Below are positions 1 through 7,070 of a stretch of DNA of 17,290 nt, piece after piece. The notes beneath the pieces are model-generated. The model did not search any database and had not been told where the DNA came from. It saw nothing but the letters and a program-made list of their open reading frames with translations. Origin of the DNA: Gammaproteobacteria bacterium. Its GTDB lineage: Bacteria; Pseudomonadota; Gammaproteobacteria; Pseudomonadales; Azotimanducaceae. The stretch lies in the NCBI GenBank assembly GCA_027295975.1, contig JAPUJX010000043.1, positions 1 to 17,290 of the forward strand, in the 5' to 3' direction. Both the position numbers and the translations under genes were made by a program. Position 1 is the stretch's first letter, and each line of letters begins with the position of its first letter.

Positions 1-1056
1 CATATTTACCCGGGCCTGAATCGCATAACCGCGCGGCTGGTAAAGTCCCGGCCCGTCAAGCCCCAGTTCGGCGAGCGATGCGCCACCGGCGAGTTGGATC
101 TGCACGCATACGAGATCAACGCCGGTAACCTCCTCTGTTACCGTGTGTTCGACCTGCAAACGTGCGTTTGCCTCGATGAACACGAACGGTTGCCGATTTT
201 CCCCCTGGGATTCGTCGACGAGGAATTCGAATGTGCCGAGGTTCGTGTAATTTTCTTTTGTCGCGAAGCGAACGGCCGCCTGGATGATGCGGGTGCGCAG
301 ATCGTCATCGAGATTGGGTGCCGGAGCGATCTCGATTATTTTCTGGTGACGACGCTGGATGCTGCACTCCCGCTCGCCGAGATGGACGATGGAACTCTGG
401 TCACCTGCTATCTGCACCTCGATATGACGTGCGCGAGAAACGAACTCCTCGACATAAACTTCCGGGAGCCCAAAAGCTGCTTTTGCCTCCGACTGGCAAC
501 GCGCAAACGTCAACTCCAGTTCATCCGGGTTGGCGACAACTCGGGTACCGCGGCCGCCGCCACCGGCGACCGCTTTGATCATCATTCCGGCGTTGGGGCC
601 AAGAGATTCGAAAAACTCCCGGGCTGCTTCCAGCGAAACGGCATGGTCCACCCCTTTGAGAACCGGCACGTCGGCCGCCGTGGCCGCAGCGCGTGCCCGT
701 GATTTGTCGCCGAACAACTCCAGATGTTCCACGTCGGGCCCGACAAAGGTGATCCCCCGCTCGGCACAACGGCGTGCGAAGTCCCCACGCTCCGCCAGAA
801 ACCCGTAGCCGGGATGGATCGCATCACAACCGGTCGCAATCGCGGTGGCGATGATCGCATCGGCGTTCAGATAGGATTGTGCTCCGCTGCCCGGGAGAAT
901 GTGGGATTCGTCCGCGACGCGAGTGTGCAGGCTTGCTGCGTCATCCGCTGAATGAACGGCCACCGTACGTAAGCCGAGATCGGCGGCAGCACGGGCGATG
1001 CGGATCGCGACCTCGCCGCGATTAGCAATGAGCAGTGCAGTGAAGCGCAATTTCAT
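1..1056 (-). CDS. Biotin carboxylase domain of an acyl-CoA carboxylase (3' end outside window)
   Basis: The product is an ATP-dependent biotin carboxylase, which carboxylates the biotin carried on a BCCP domain for transfer to an acyl-CoA. The visible 352 residues begin MKLRFTALLIANRGEVAIRI, the typical biotin carboxylase N-terminal domain. Then come HPGYGFLAE (81-89), the ATP-grasp glycine loop AGGGGRG (164-170), ERECSIQRRHQK (228-239) and EANARLQVEHTVTE (295-308), which holds the catalytic Arg and Glu. The last visible residues, AIQARVNM, differ from the IECRINAED of stand-alone AccC. From memory they resemble fused single-chain long-chain acyl-CoA carboxylases, in which biotin carboxylase, BCCP and carboxyltransferase are one polypeptide of about 1,000 residues. 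The ATG at 1056 directly precedes the conserved domain and is the natural start. The gene diverges from the DUF6152 gene across an 87-base gap. The fused architecture is inference, because the rest of the gene is not visible. Confidence 0.93.
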   Translation of the reverse strand, partial: MKLRFTALLIANRGEVAIRIARAAADLGLRTVAVHSADDAASLHTRVADESHILPGSGAQSYLNADAIIATAIATGCDAIHPGYGFLAERGDFARRCAERGITFVGPDVEHLELFGDKSRARAAATAADVPVLKGVDHAVSLEAAREFFESLGPNAGMMIKAVAGGGGRGTRVVANPDELELTFARCQSEAKAAFGLPEVYVEEFVSRARHIEVQIAGDQSSIVHLGERECSIQRRHQKIIEIAPAPNLDDDLRTRIIQAAVRFATKENYTNLGTFEFLVDESQGENRQPFVFIEANARLQVEHTVTEEVTGVDLVCVQIQLAGGASLAELGLDGPGLYQPRGYAIQARVNM

Positions 1057-1143
1057 GTCAATCCCCGCAGCGTTTTGAGCCTGCTATCGGTATGGAGGCA
1101 ATTGTTATAGCATTTATTCCACGAGAGCAGCGGGGCAGGGTAA

Positions 1144-1587
1144 TTGGCGATTCGTAAAATATTGACGTTATCGGTATTGGCGGCCGCAATGGCTGTATCA
1201 ATCAATACTCACGGTCATCACGCTTTCTCCTCGGAATTTGATGCCGACCGACCATTTGAACTGCGTGGAACCATCACCAAAATCGAGTGGATCAACCCGC
1301 ATAGTTGGGTGCATGTGGCAGTGGTGCTTGATGATGGTTCCATCCAGCCCTGGATGATGGAAGGGGGTACGCCGAACACATTGCTTCGCGGCGGCCTGAC
1401 CCGGAAGGTATTGCAACCGGGCACCGAGATCATCGTGCGTGGGTATCAGAGCAAAGATCCGGACTGCGAACCCATGTGTCGGGGCAGTGGGCGGGATATC
1501 ACCTTTGCGGATGGTCGCAGGATCTTCATGGGTTCTTCGGGCACGGGCGCTCCCCGTGACGGCGCCGACCCACGGGAAGGTAATTGA
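1144..1587 (+). CDS. DUF6152 family secreted protein
   Basis: This is a 147-residue exported protein of unknown function that matches the DUF6152 pattern. A short basic N-terminus (MAIRKIL) leads into a hydrophobic stretch (residues 7-20), with likely signal cleavage near THG/HHAF. The mature protein starts with the family's HHAF-S-EFDADRP motif (25-37), followed by GTITKIEWINPHSWVHV (42-58), PNTLLRGG (77-84), PGTEIIVRGY (92-101) and the C-terminal ADGRRIFMGS (122-131). The double His at the mature N-terminus and the NPH motif could bind metal, but no function is established. The start is TTG at 1144, which gives an intact signal peptide and has GGGG/AGGG upstream at 1132-1140. The next in-frame ATG, at 1189, would destroy the signal sequence. 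The gene is followed 45 bases later by an MFS permease on the same strand and may be co-transcribed with it. Confidence 0.85.
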   Translation: MAIRKILTLSVLAAAMAVSINTHGHHAFSSEFDADRPFELRGTITKIEWINPHSWVHVAVVLDDGSIQPWMMEGGTPNTLLRGGLTRKVLQPGTEIIVRGYQSKDPDCEPMCRGSGRDITFADGRRIFMGSSGTGAPRDGADPREGN

Positions 1588-1635
1588 TAAATAGCCGGCG
1601 GATGCGGTCTGGCAGGTGAAATTCCCGGACGATTG

Positions 1636-2940
1636 ATGGAGGTTGATCCAGGGCAGGAAACCAGCGACGCCGTCGCGCAAAAAGACTACCCCAAGCTTTT
1701 GATGCTTGCCGTGTTGCATATGGCGCAATACTTCCCGGCTACGTTCACCGGGGTGGCGTTGCCATTCATCTTCCGCCAGGAAGGCCTGCCACTCGAAATG
1801 TTCTGGCTGCTTGCTCTTCCCGGTATTCCTCGGTGGCTGAAATGGGCCATGGCGCTGGTCGTCGATAACTACGGCAGCTCGAGAATTGGCCGCCGTAAAT
1901 CCTGGATAATTCCCTGTACCGCCGTAGGCGCGGCGGCCTACGCCGTTCTTGCACTCATTCCACCGTCGTTGACCGCGGTTCAAATCATCATTGGCATCCT
2001 TTTGTTCAAGTCGTTTGTGATGGCGGCTCAGGATATTGCCGTCGATGCGTATGCAGCGGAATCGATGACCGATGCCGAGCGCCCGATTGGCACTTCGCTT
2101 ATCAACTTTCTCGGGGCCATTGCCGCCGTGTTTGGGTCAGGGGCGGTAGCGGTGGTCGAGATATTCGGTTGGGCTCCTACGATGTTGGCAGCGTCGGGGT
2201 TGCTGATTATCGCCGCCCTGCCTGCGATTATTCGAAGGGAGCCACCACCTCCCGAGGCCAGTCGGCAGCGTGAGGCGCGTGGCGAAAAACCAAATTTACT
2301 CAAAGCGCTCAAGCGTCGGGATTCCTACTTCATCATGCCTTTCCTTTTTCTTTTCGGGTTTGGGGGGACGTTTTTTCTCACCATGTTCGGTCCGTTCTGG
2401 GCAGACAAAGGATTGACGCTGACAGAGTATGGAATACTCGCTCCCATAGCGGGAATTGCCGGCGGTGGTCTGGCCGCCATCTCGACGCCCTGGTTGATCG
2501 GTCGGTTTGGTATGCGCAATACGGCGATTATCGGGGTTGCCGTGCTTCCTATCGAGGCGGTGATTTATTCTGTTTTCTCCCTGATGCCGGGGTTACCCGC
2601 GTTGCCAATACTGATTCTCACGGTTTCATTGCTGGCTTTCGGTACTAATCTCTATACATACGCCGCGACCATTTCTCGATTTCGCTGGGCGTCCAAAGCT
2701 CAGGCCGGCACGGACTATGCCTTGCAGTCCAGTATCTGGAATTTGGGTGTGTGGACCGCGGGGTCGACAGCCGGGCTTGTGGCGGCAACGGTTGGCTGGG
2801 TCTTCTTCTTTCCGATCGCTGCAGTTGTAGCGGCGATCGGGGGGATTTTTTACATTGTGATGTTCGATCGTATCGAACGGTTGGTAGTGGAACGAGAGCG
2901 CGAAGAACTGGTGGTTGTAGACTCTTTGATCGAGAGGTGA
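1636..2940 (+). CDS. MFS permease, AmpG/SLC33-like
   Basis: This is an inner-membrane transporter of about 434 residues with roughly twelve hydrophobic segments and a central cytoplasmic loop rich in charge (RREPPPPEASRQREARGEK). Near the N-terminus, LPFIFRQEGLPLEMFWLLALPGIPRWLKWAMALVVD followed by RIGRRKSWI resembles the TM1-TM2 loop and motif A of the AmpG muropeptide permease / SLC33 acetyl-CoA transporter branch. Also visible are AAQDIAVDAYAAE in TM4-5, where AmpG-like proteins have a conserved QDIAxDAxA, and ASKAQAGTDYALQSS in the C-terminal half. The substrate cannot be read from sequence. AmpG relatives carry anhydromuropeptides, and many environmental members are uncharacterised. TTG at 1633 and ATG at 1636 are adjacent in-frame starts; I take the ATG. 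An AGGTGA at 1613-1618 is too far upstream to decide between them. Confidence 0.88.
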   Translation: MEVDPGQETSDAVAQKDYPKLLMLAVLHMAQYFPATFTGVALPFIFRQEGLPLEMFWLLALPGIPRWLKWAMALVVDNYGSSRIGRRKSWIIPCTAVGAAAYAVLALIPPSLTAVQIIIGILLFKSFVMAAQDIAVDAYAAESMTDAERPIGTSLINFLGAIAAVFGSGAVAVVEIFGWAPTMLAASGLLIIAALPAIIRREPPPPEASRQREARGEKPNLLKALKRRDSYFIMPFLFLFGFGGTFFLTMFGPFWADKGLTLTEYGILAPIAGIAGGGLAAISTPWLIGRFGMRNTAIIGVAVLPIEAVIYSVFSLMPGLPALPILILTVSLLAFGTNLYTYAATISRFRWASKAQAGTDYALQSSIWNLGVWTAGSTAGLVAATVGWVFFFPIAAVVAAIGGIFYIVMFDRIERLVVEREREELVVVDSLIER

Positions 2941-2970
2941 GCGGCAGTGCGACTGGCGAAGCTTGCGCGG

Positions 2971-3327
2971 TCATCCCGCCAGAAGAATGCCTACCAACAC
3001 GACGGCGAAGCAAGCGCAGATAAACTTGATTATTTTCATGTAGAAATGTTGAAGCTTGCGCTCGTGGAGACACAGAGTTTCCAGCACAGGGGTCAACTGT
3101 GAGTAGATTTCGGCTTTTATCTCGGCCCGGGCGTGGCGATTTTTTGTCGATCTGGCGGCCGCCCGTGCCATCTTAAGTGCCAGGGTTTTCGCCGCCAGTT
3201 GCACGCGACCCTCGCGCTTGATTCGGGTGGTTTCTCCCGCTGGCCAGAGCATGGTATTCAACGCTTTTGAGAAATCACCCAGTTGCGTCTCGCAGGGTCG
3301 AGTCTGCGTGTCCTGTAGTTCCGCCAT
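2971..3327 (-). CDS. Small C-terminally membrane-anchored protein of unknown function
   Basis: I do not recognise this 118-residue protein. It has a soluble, strongly basic, Ala/Arg/Lys-rich N-terminal part of about 97 residues (for example KTLALKMARAAARSTKNRHARAEIKAEI, helical in character). A single hydrophobic segment at residues 98-116 (MKIIKFICACFAVVLVGILLAG) ends the protein, so it resembles a tail-anchored cytoplasmic protein. No signal peptide or known motif is visible. The ATG at 3327 is chosen over an upstream in-frame GTG at 3357 because a strong Shine-Dalgarno, GGAGGAGAG, sits at 3332-3340. The gene converges with the MFS gene, only 30 bases away, with no evident terminator between them. 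The leader contains a small hairpin (3376-3391) and then the long inverted repeat that separates it from the SDR gene. The good ribosome site supports it being real. Confidence 0.65.
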   Translation of the reverse strand: MAELQDTQTRPCETQLGDFSKALNTMLWPAGETTRIKREGRVQLAAKTLALKMARAAARSTKNRHARAEIKAEIYSQLTPVLETLCLHERKLQHFYMKIIKFICACFAVVLVGILLAG

Positions 3328-3331
3328 TTTT

Positions 3332-3340
3332 CTCTCCTCC
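3332..3340 (-). promoter_or_regulatory. Strong Shine-Dalgarno deciding the start of the small membrane-anchored protein
   Basis: On the minus strand this reads GGAGGAGAG, with its core 7 bases before the ATG at 3327. It selects that ATG over the upstream in-frame GTG at 3357, which has no comparable site. Confidence 0.75.
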
Positions 3341-3375
3341 AGCGTTATATCATCCACTGAGAGGGTCCCGCGAAA

Positions 3376-3391
3376 CGAGACTCAGGTCTCG
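3376..3391. repeat. Short perfect inverted repeat, CGAGAC/GTCTCG
   Basis: A 6-base stem (3376-3381 and 3386-3391) with a TCAG loop lies in the leader of the small minus-strand gene, just beside the larger inverted repeat. It could be a leader hairpin or part of the same extragenic element. No T-run follows on either strand, so I do not call it a terminator. Confidence 0.4.
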
Positions 3392-3413
3392 CAAACGCCC
3401 GGCGGCGGGGAGC

Positions 3414-3498
3414 AAAAAGGGGTCGGGTTCAATTTTGGCGAAGAAAAATATCTGCAGAGGGACGATTTTCACGCCGGAATTGAACCTGACCGCTTTTT
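3414..3498. repeat. Long imperfect inverted repeat, REP/BIME-like extragenic palindrome
   Basis: Two 27-base arms, 3414-3440 and 3472-3498, are inverted copies that agree at 23 of 27 positions and are separated by a 31-base loop. The arm core is AAAAAGGGGTCGGGTTCAAT, or AAAAAGCGGTCAGGTTCAAT in the second arm read on the minus strand. The outer ends are runs of A/T (AAAAA...TTTTT), so a transcript from either strand would form a GC-rich stem ending in a U-run. The element therefore doubles as a plausible bidirectional terminator for the SDR gene, whose TGA lies at 3500-3502, one base outside the arm. A related sequence, AAAGGGGTCAGGTT, occurs at 16743-16756, which marks the arm as a dispersed motif. 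Motifs of the form AAAGGGGTCAGGTTC are, from memory, found beside IS200-like/RAYT transposases in gammaproteobacteria. No transposase is visible here. Confidence 0.8.
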
Positions 3499-3499
3499 A

Positions 3500-4600
3500 T
3501 CACGGTAGCAGGCCGAGCCGAAAATACGAATCCACCGTTGCCTTGATCGTCTCGTCTATCGAATAAGGCGTCAGACCAAGTTCCTGCATGGCAAGGGAAC
3601 AATACGATCGTGGCGAGTCGTATGTTGCTTCCGCCGGTTTCCCATCCTCCATGTGTTCGCCGCCAATTTCCTGAATCTCCGGATACAGGGTCTGCAACTT
3701 ATTCTGTAACTCCCAGGTGAAGAGTTCGCCGGATGAGTCGCTGGCCGAGAGAATATAGCGCGATCCATTCCGGGCGACGCTGCTCTCCGCGCAGAGCCGG
3801 TGTGCCCTGGCAACGTCTCGCACATCGACGTTGTTCCACAACATCCTGCCGCCTTTGGATTTCTTGTATGCTTTTCCCTGGAGCATGAATCTGATGCAGT
3901 TTTGCCAACTCCAGCCTTGATCATGGTTGGCACACATCAAGGGGCCGATAACATGCAGCGGCAGGATGGCCATCGCCGCAAAACCCCCGTCCTCTTCGGC
4001 CATCCGGTAAATCATGCGTTCTGCGTTTGCTTTGGCCATTGCGTACGCTATGTCCCGCTTCTTTGGAATGTTCTCTTCGGTCCAGGCACCCCGATAACCC
4101 TCGATGTTGTCGCCGCACCAGTCTTTCTCCGTGAAAACATAACCCGCCGGGCGTGGGTGTCCCACTGCGGCGAAGGAGGATGTAAAAACAAAACGCTTCA
4201 CCGTTCCGGCTTTCTGTACGGATTCGATTACGTGTTGTACCTCCGTAAAACATCCATCGTAAACCTGTTGCGGGGTTTCTTTGTTGTAGCCAACACTGGC
4301 CCCGGCGTGAATGACGGCGCAGCAGTTCTCGAATGACTCGTCGTAACTCCCACGCTCGAATAAATCACCGACAAACAACTCCACGTCTCCCGAAAGATCG
4401 GTGTTGGTGTTCATGGCCTCGAGGTGGTTGACCTTGTCCGGGTTGGTGGTATCGCGAACGCATGCCCGTACCTTGTAACCTTGTTCCATGAGGTCATGAA
4501 CAATCCAGGATCCGATATACCCACTCGCACCGGTCACGGCAATGGGACCATCGGTGGGAGATACCGCTGTTGATGATGATGTTCGAGTTGTCTCCGTCAC
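3500..4600 (-). CDS. Extended short-chain dehydrogenase/reductase (NAD-dependent epimerase / dihydroflavonol 4-reductase-like)
   Basis: This cytoplasmic NAD(P)-dependent oxidoreductase of 366 residues probably acts on a carbonyl or alcohol of a medium-size substrate. The Rossmann dinucleotide motif is TGASGYIG (23-30), preceded by an atypical Ser/Thr-rich N-terminal extension of about 18 residues. VGDLFERGSYDESFENCCAVIHAGASVGY (77-105) is the usual Asp-loop and HxA/HAA region. The catalytic set is Ser141/142 in FTSSFAAVG, Tyr186 and Lys190 in YAMAK. NNVDVRDVARAHRLC (256-270) matches the conserved HVDDVARAH segment of the dihydroflavonol/cinnamoyl-CoA reductase group. The GTG start at 4600 has only a weak GAGGG upstream, so the true start could lie a few residues inside. 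The gene lies 177 bases downstream of the serine hydrolase on the same strand and ends beside the long inverted repeat. The substrate is unknown. Confidence 0.9.
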   Translation of the reverse strand: MTETTRTSSSTAVSPTDGPIAVTGASGYIGSWIVHDLMEQGYKVRACVRDTTNPDKVNHLEAMNTNTDLSGDVELFVGDLFERGSYDESFENCCAVIHAGASVGYNKETPQQVYDGCFTEVQHVIESVQKAGTVKRFVFTSSFAAVGHPRPAGYVFTEKDWCGDNIEGYRGAWTEENIPKKRDIAYAMAKANAERMIYRMAEEDGGFAAMAILPLHVIGPLMCANHDQGWSWQNCIRFMLQGKAYKKSKGGRMLWNNVDVRDVARAHRLCAESSVARNGSRYILSASDSSGELFTWELQNKLQTLYPEIQEIGGEHMEDGKPAEATYDSPRSYCSLAMQELGLTPYSIDETIKATVDSYFRLGLLP

Positions 4601-4777
4601 TGTTGTGTCGCCCTCTCAGATTGAAGTTTAGAATCACCGCCATTGAACCAGAATCCCTCACACGACTGAAGTCGACACGGTCATCACTCGGGAGTGGGAC
4701 GGCCATGACAAACCGGGTCAACGGGTCTGATTTCAGAACCTTCGTCGGCGCCAGAGAATTTTGGATGTCGCTTTTTA

Positions 4778-6127
4778 TCAATCCTTGCCATACAACCCGT
4801 CGAGAATCCTGCGCAGCGGCGTCAGCACCGACATCTCACTGGATTGTCCGTCTTTCATGTAACCGACGTAAACCGCTACCAGGTCTCGATCCGGATTGAT
4901 CAATAATCCCTGACCGGCCCAGCCTCCCTTGTAGATGTCGTTGTTCTTGTACACCCGGTCCCACTGATAGACGTTGTGTTTGATTGCGGCGTTCACTCCG
5001 GTGGAAAATCTGGCATTGTGCAATAACTCGGGCCGGCCGCCGTTGAGGATGATATCCAGGTAGCGATCGGAGATGATCCTGTTATCGGAGACCACGTTGT
5101 AACTGGGCGTGAACAACAAGCCAAAACGCGCCATATCGCGAGGTTTGGCCAGAAAACCACCGGTGCTCAGAGCAATGCCGTAACGGGCCGCATAAAATGA
5201 GGCGTCTCCCTCGGCGCCAAGGTGATGCCAGATCTCCCGGGTCACCGCATCCTGGAAAGGCATCCTCATGATGCGTTCCACTATCCAGGACAGAATAAAA
5301 GTGTTTGCGCCGCTGTAATCAAAGCCGACCCCTTGTTCCGCCCAGCGACCTGGACGCATGTTGATCAGCGCCTCATAGGGAGTGTCTGCGGTGTTTTCGG
5401 TTCGAACCGCGTCGTTCAGAGATGCTTCAAACTCGTAATAACAGGTGCCTCGTTCATAGTTGCCATCGGAACAATCGATCCCCGACGCCATGTCCAGAAA
5501 GTTACGCACGGTTACGCCGGTAAAGTCCGAGTTCTTGAGTTCGGGGAGGTAATAATCAACGGGTTTGGCGACGTCCACCAGACCGCGATCCTCGAGAATT
5601 GCAATCAGCGTGGATGAGAAGACCTTGGATACGGACCACCAGATCGGTTTCTGGTATTCCTGCATGCGAGCGTAGTGCTCGAAAACGATATCGCCCTTGT
5701 GGACGATTACCACACCCATGCTGGTGGAATGGTTGCTGTCGAGAAAATCCACAAAACGCAATACCCCACTCGGAGTGTCGACGGGATAGTCGTCAATCTC
5801 CTGGCGAAGTTTGTAAGCCAGTTCACGAACCGGTCCATCGCGGTAGACGTTCACCGTGGGGAACAACTGGTGCAGATTCTTGTTGTTCCAGGCCATGTTC
5901 GTACCCGTGGGTATCCACCACACTTCTTCAGCAGGGTCTGGCAATACCCGGTGTTGTTGCAGCGTTTCCTCCACGGTGGATGCCGGTTCGAAGGGGGCAC
6001 GATTTTTGTTGGCCGCAGCAGTGGCGGTCATCAATGTGATCGCAAGAAAGACCGCGAGTTTTTTACATACCCTTAAACTGGCTGCGCACAACCGGCCGCA
6101 ACCAATCAACGGCAATTTATTTCTCAT
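4778..6127 (-). CDS. Exported serine hydrolase, beta-lactamase (class C) fold
   Basis: This 449-residue serine hydrolase belongs to the beta-lactamase/PBP-like (COG1680-type) family and probably acts in the periplasm as an esterase, amidase or peptidase. A long N-region precedes a hydrophobic stretch, AVFLAITLMTATAAA (25-39), consistent with a signal peptide cleaved near TAAA/NK. The nucleophile motif SxxK is SVSK (165-168) in WWSVSKVFSS. The second motif is the Tyr of DYSGAN (270-275), common in this family. The third is GGWAGQG (401-407), replacing the KTG/HxG triad. Cys219 and Cys229 (DCSDGNYERGTC) may form a disulfide. ATG 6127 is preferred over ATG 6169 because AGGGAG lies at 6135-6140, 7 bases ahead, and the signal peptide then sits at the terminus. 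The gene diverges from an arsR-like gene; the shared AT-rich gap suggests control by that regulator. The substrate is unknown. Confidence 0.9.
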   Translation of the reverse strand: MRNKLPLIGCGRLCAASLRVCKKLAVFLAITLMTATAAANKNRAPFEPASTVEETLQQHRVLPDPAEEVWWIPTGTNMAWNNKNLHQLFPTVNVYRDGPVRELAYKLRQEIDDYPVDTPSGVLRFVDFLDSNHSTSMGVVIVHKGDIVFEHYARMQEYQKPIWWSVSKVFSSTLIAILEDRGLVDVAKPVDYYLPELKNSDFTGVTVRNFLDMASGIDCSDGNYERGTCYYEFEASLNDAVRTENTADTPYEALINMRPGRWAEQGVGFDYSGANTFILSWIVERIMRMPFQDAVTREIWHHLGAEGDASFYAARYGIALSTGGFLAKPRDMARFGLLFTPSYNVVSDNRIISDRYLDIILNGGRPELLHNARFSTGVNAAIKHNVYQWDRVYKNNDIYKGGWAGQGLLINPDRDLVAVYVGYMKDGQSSEMSVLTPLRRILDGLYGKD

Positions 6128-6134
6128 GAGACAA

Positions 6135-6140
6135 CTCCCT
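6135..6140 (-). promoter_or_regulatory. Shine-Dalgarno deciding the serine hydrolase start
   Basis: AGGGAG on the minus strand lies 7 bases before ATG 6127. The alternative ATG at 6169 would add 14 residues (MYSLEWADAAGSCL) before the signal peptide and would run into the AT-rich control region. Confidence 0.7.
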
Positions 6141-6167
6141 GCGGCATCCGCCCATTCTAGGCTGTAC

Positions 6168-6222
6168 ATATTCGATTATCATATTGATATATATCTTTAC
6201 AGTTATATATCGGTATGGTTAT
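6168..6222. promoter_or_regulatory. AT-rich divergent control region with candidate ArsR operator
   Basis: This stretch between the divergent serine hydrolase and arsR-like genes is much more AT-rich than its surroundings. It contains a perfect 10-base palindrome, GATATATATC (6186-6195), and an 8-base direct repeat, TATATATC, at 6188-6195 and again at 6204-6211, 16 bases apart. Possible promoter elements on the plus strand are TTGATA (6184-6189) and TTTACA (6196-6201), but no spacing and -10 box is convincing. ArsR/SmtB proteins bind AT-rich imperfect palindromes around the start of transcription, so autorepression and control of the divergent hydrolase are likely. This is inference. Confidence 0.5.
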
Positions 6223-6534
6223 ATGTTGAATATGAAAACATTCGCCGTTCTTGCCGAACCCACTCGACGATTGCTTCTGGACAGTCTTCTCGAGGGTGCC
6301 CAGTCGGTAAACTCCCTGGTTGATCGTATTGGCATGAGTCAACCGGTGGTTTCGAAACACCTTCGGATTTTGCGGGACGCGGGTCTGGTCCTGGTAAAAC
6401 CGGACGGTCAGCGACGCTTATATAGCGTCAGCCCAGCGCCTCTCGCTGAACTGGAAGCCTGGCTTGAACCCTACCGCAAGTTATGGAACGAAAGATTGAA
6501 TTCGCTCGAAGAACACCTTGATGAAATGGAGTAG
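6223..6534 (+). CDS. ArsR/SmtB-family winged-helix repressor
   Basis: This is a DNA-binding repressor of about 103 residues. FAVLAEPTRRLLLDSLLEGAQSVNSL (7-32) is the typical first helix pair. The recognition helix is in IGMSQPVVSKHLRILRDAGLV (36-56), and the wing is KPDGQRRLYSVS (59-70). The C-terminus, LEAWLEPYRKLWNERLNSLEEHLDE, forms the dimerisation helix. No ELCVCDL-type cysteine metal site is present, so it is not a classical arsenic, cadmium or zinc sensor. It fits the subgroup coupled to SRPBCC/AHSA1 proteins, and the next gene is exactly such a protein, 13 bases on. ATG 6223 is my choice; ATG 6232 (MKTFAVLAEP) is equally good by homology. The TTG at 6184 is unlikely because it would put the control region inside the gene. 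Autoregulation through the AT-rich gap is likely. Confidence 0.88.
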   Translation: MLNMKTFAVLAEPTRRLLLDSLLEGAQSVNSLVDRIGMSQPVVSKHLRILRDAGLVLVKPDGQRRLYSVSPAPLAELEAWLEPYRKLWNERLNSLEEHLDEME

Positions 6535-6547
6535 AGGGATATTTGTC

Positions 6548-7063
6548 ATGGCTGACCGTATTGCTTTTGATCACTCTCGTCACGGACGAATCGGAAAACT
6601 CGACGACAACCGTGTTTATGTTGCTTTTGAACGGCAACTATCTCACCCGATCGACAAGGTCTGGCGCGCGATTTCCGATCCCGACGAACTGGAGCGCTGG
6701 TTTCCGGGAATAAAAATCGAATTGAAACTGGGTGGGAAGTTTAAGATCTGGTTTGGTGACGGGTGTGAGGGCTCCCCTCATGTCAGTGGGATCGTCGAAG
6801 AATTCGAACCTCCCAACCTGTTGCAGATAGGCACCATGCGATACGAATTGGAGGCCAATAGTGCCGGTTGCATGCTCAAGTTCAGCGACGTTCTTGCCTT
6901 CAACGGACCGAGAACAAGGCAGCAGTTCGCCGTTTCGGTATTGGCTGGATGGCATGCTTATCTCGACACACTGGAACTGGTTCTGGACGGGAAGTCAGAT
7001 GGCAGGGACCTGCCTGAAAAGAACTATGCAACGATCGACGTGCCTGGTTGGGAGATCCTGTAA
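6548..7063 (+). CDS. SRPBCC / AHSA1-like domain protein
   Basis: This 171-residue soluble protein has the START/Bet v1-like SRPBCC fold, which forms a hydrophobic cavity for lipophilic ligands. Evidence is VYVAFERQLSHPIDKVWRAISDPDELERWFPG (23-54), the hallmark AHSA1 N-terminal strand and helix pair, followed by LGGKFKIWFGDG (61-72), GIVEEFEPPNLLQI (81-94) and a C-terminal long helix, GWHAYLDTLELVLDG (134-148). ATG 6548 is chosen because GAGGG at 6534-6538 lies 9 bases upstream. An in-frame TTG/ATG pair at 6518/6521 would overlap arsR. It follows arsR closely and is almost certainly its operon partner. In such pairs the SRPBCC protein is usually assumed to bind or process the inducer or a related ligand, but this is not proven. 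The family is not sequence-specific enough to name a ligand. Confidence 0.85.
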   Translation: MADRIAFDHSRHGRIGKLDDNRVYVAFERQLSHPIDKVWRAISDPDELERWFPGIKIELKLGGKFKIWFGDGCEGSPHVSGIVEEFEPPNLLQIGTMRYELEANSAGCMLKFSDVLAFNGPRTRQQFAVSVLAGWHAYLDTLELVLDGKSDGRDLPEKNYATIDVPGWEIL

Positions 7064-7070
7064 CGTTGAT

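Noticed and set aside
94..702. Plus-strand open frame of 202 codons inside the biotin carboxylase region
   Set aside because: The opposite strand gives an uninterrupted, motif-complete biotin carboxylase across the same bases.
1198..1983. Long minus-strand open frame (261 codons) opposite the DUF6152 and MFS genes
   Set aside because: It has no recognisable domain, overlaps two genes with clear family motifs on the other strand, and its composition is that of an antisense shadow.
4494..4781. Minus-strand frame starting at a TTG that overlaps the serine hydrolase stop
   Set aside because: The ATTGATAA overlap looks like translational coupling, but the frame runs into the start of the SDR gene out of frame by about 107 bases and shows no motif or ribosome site.
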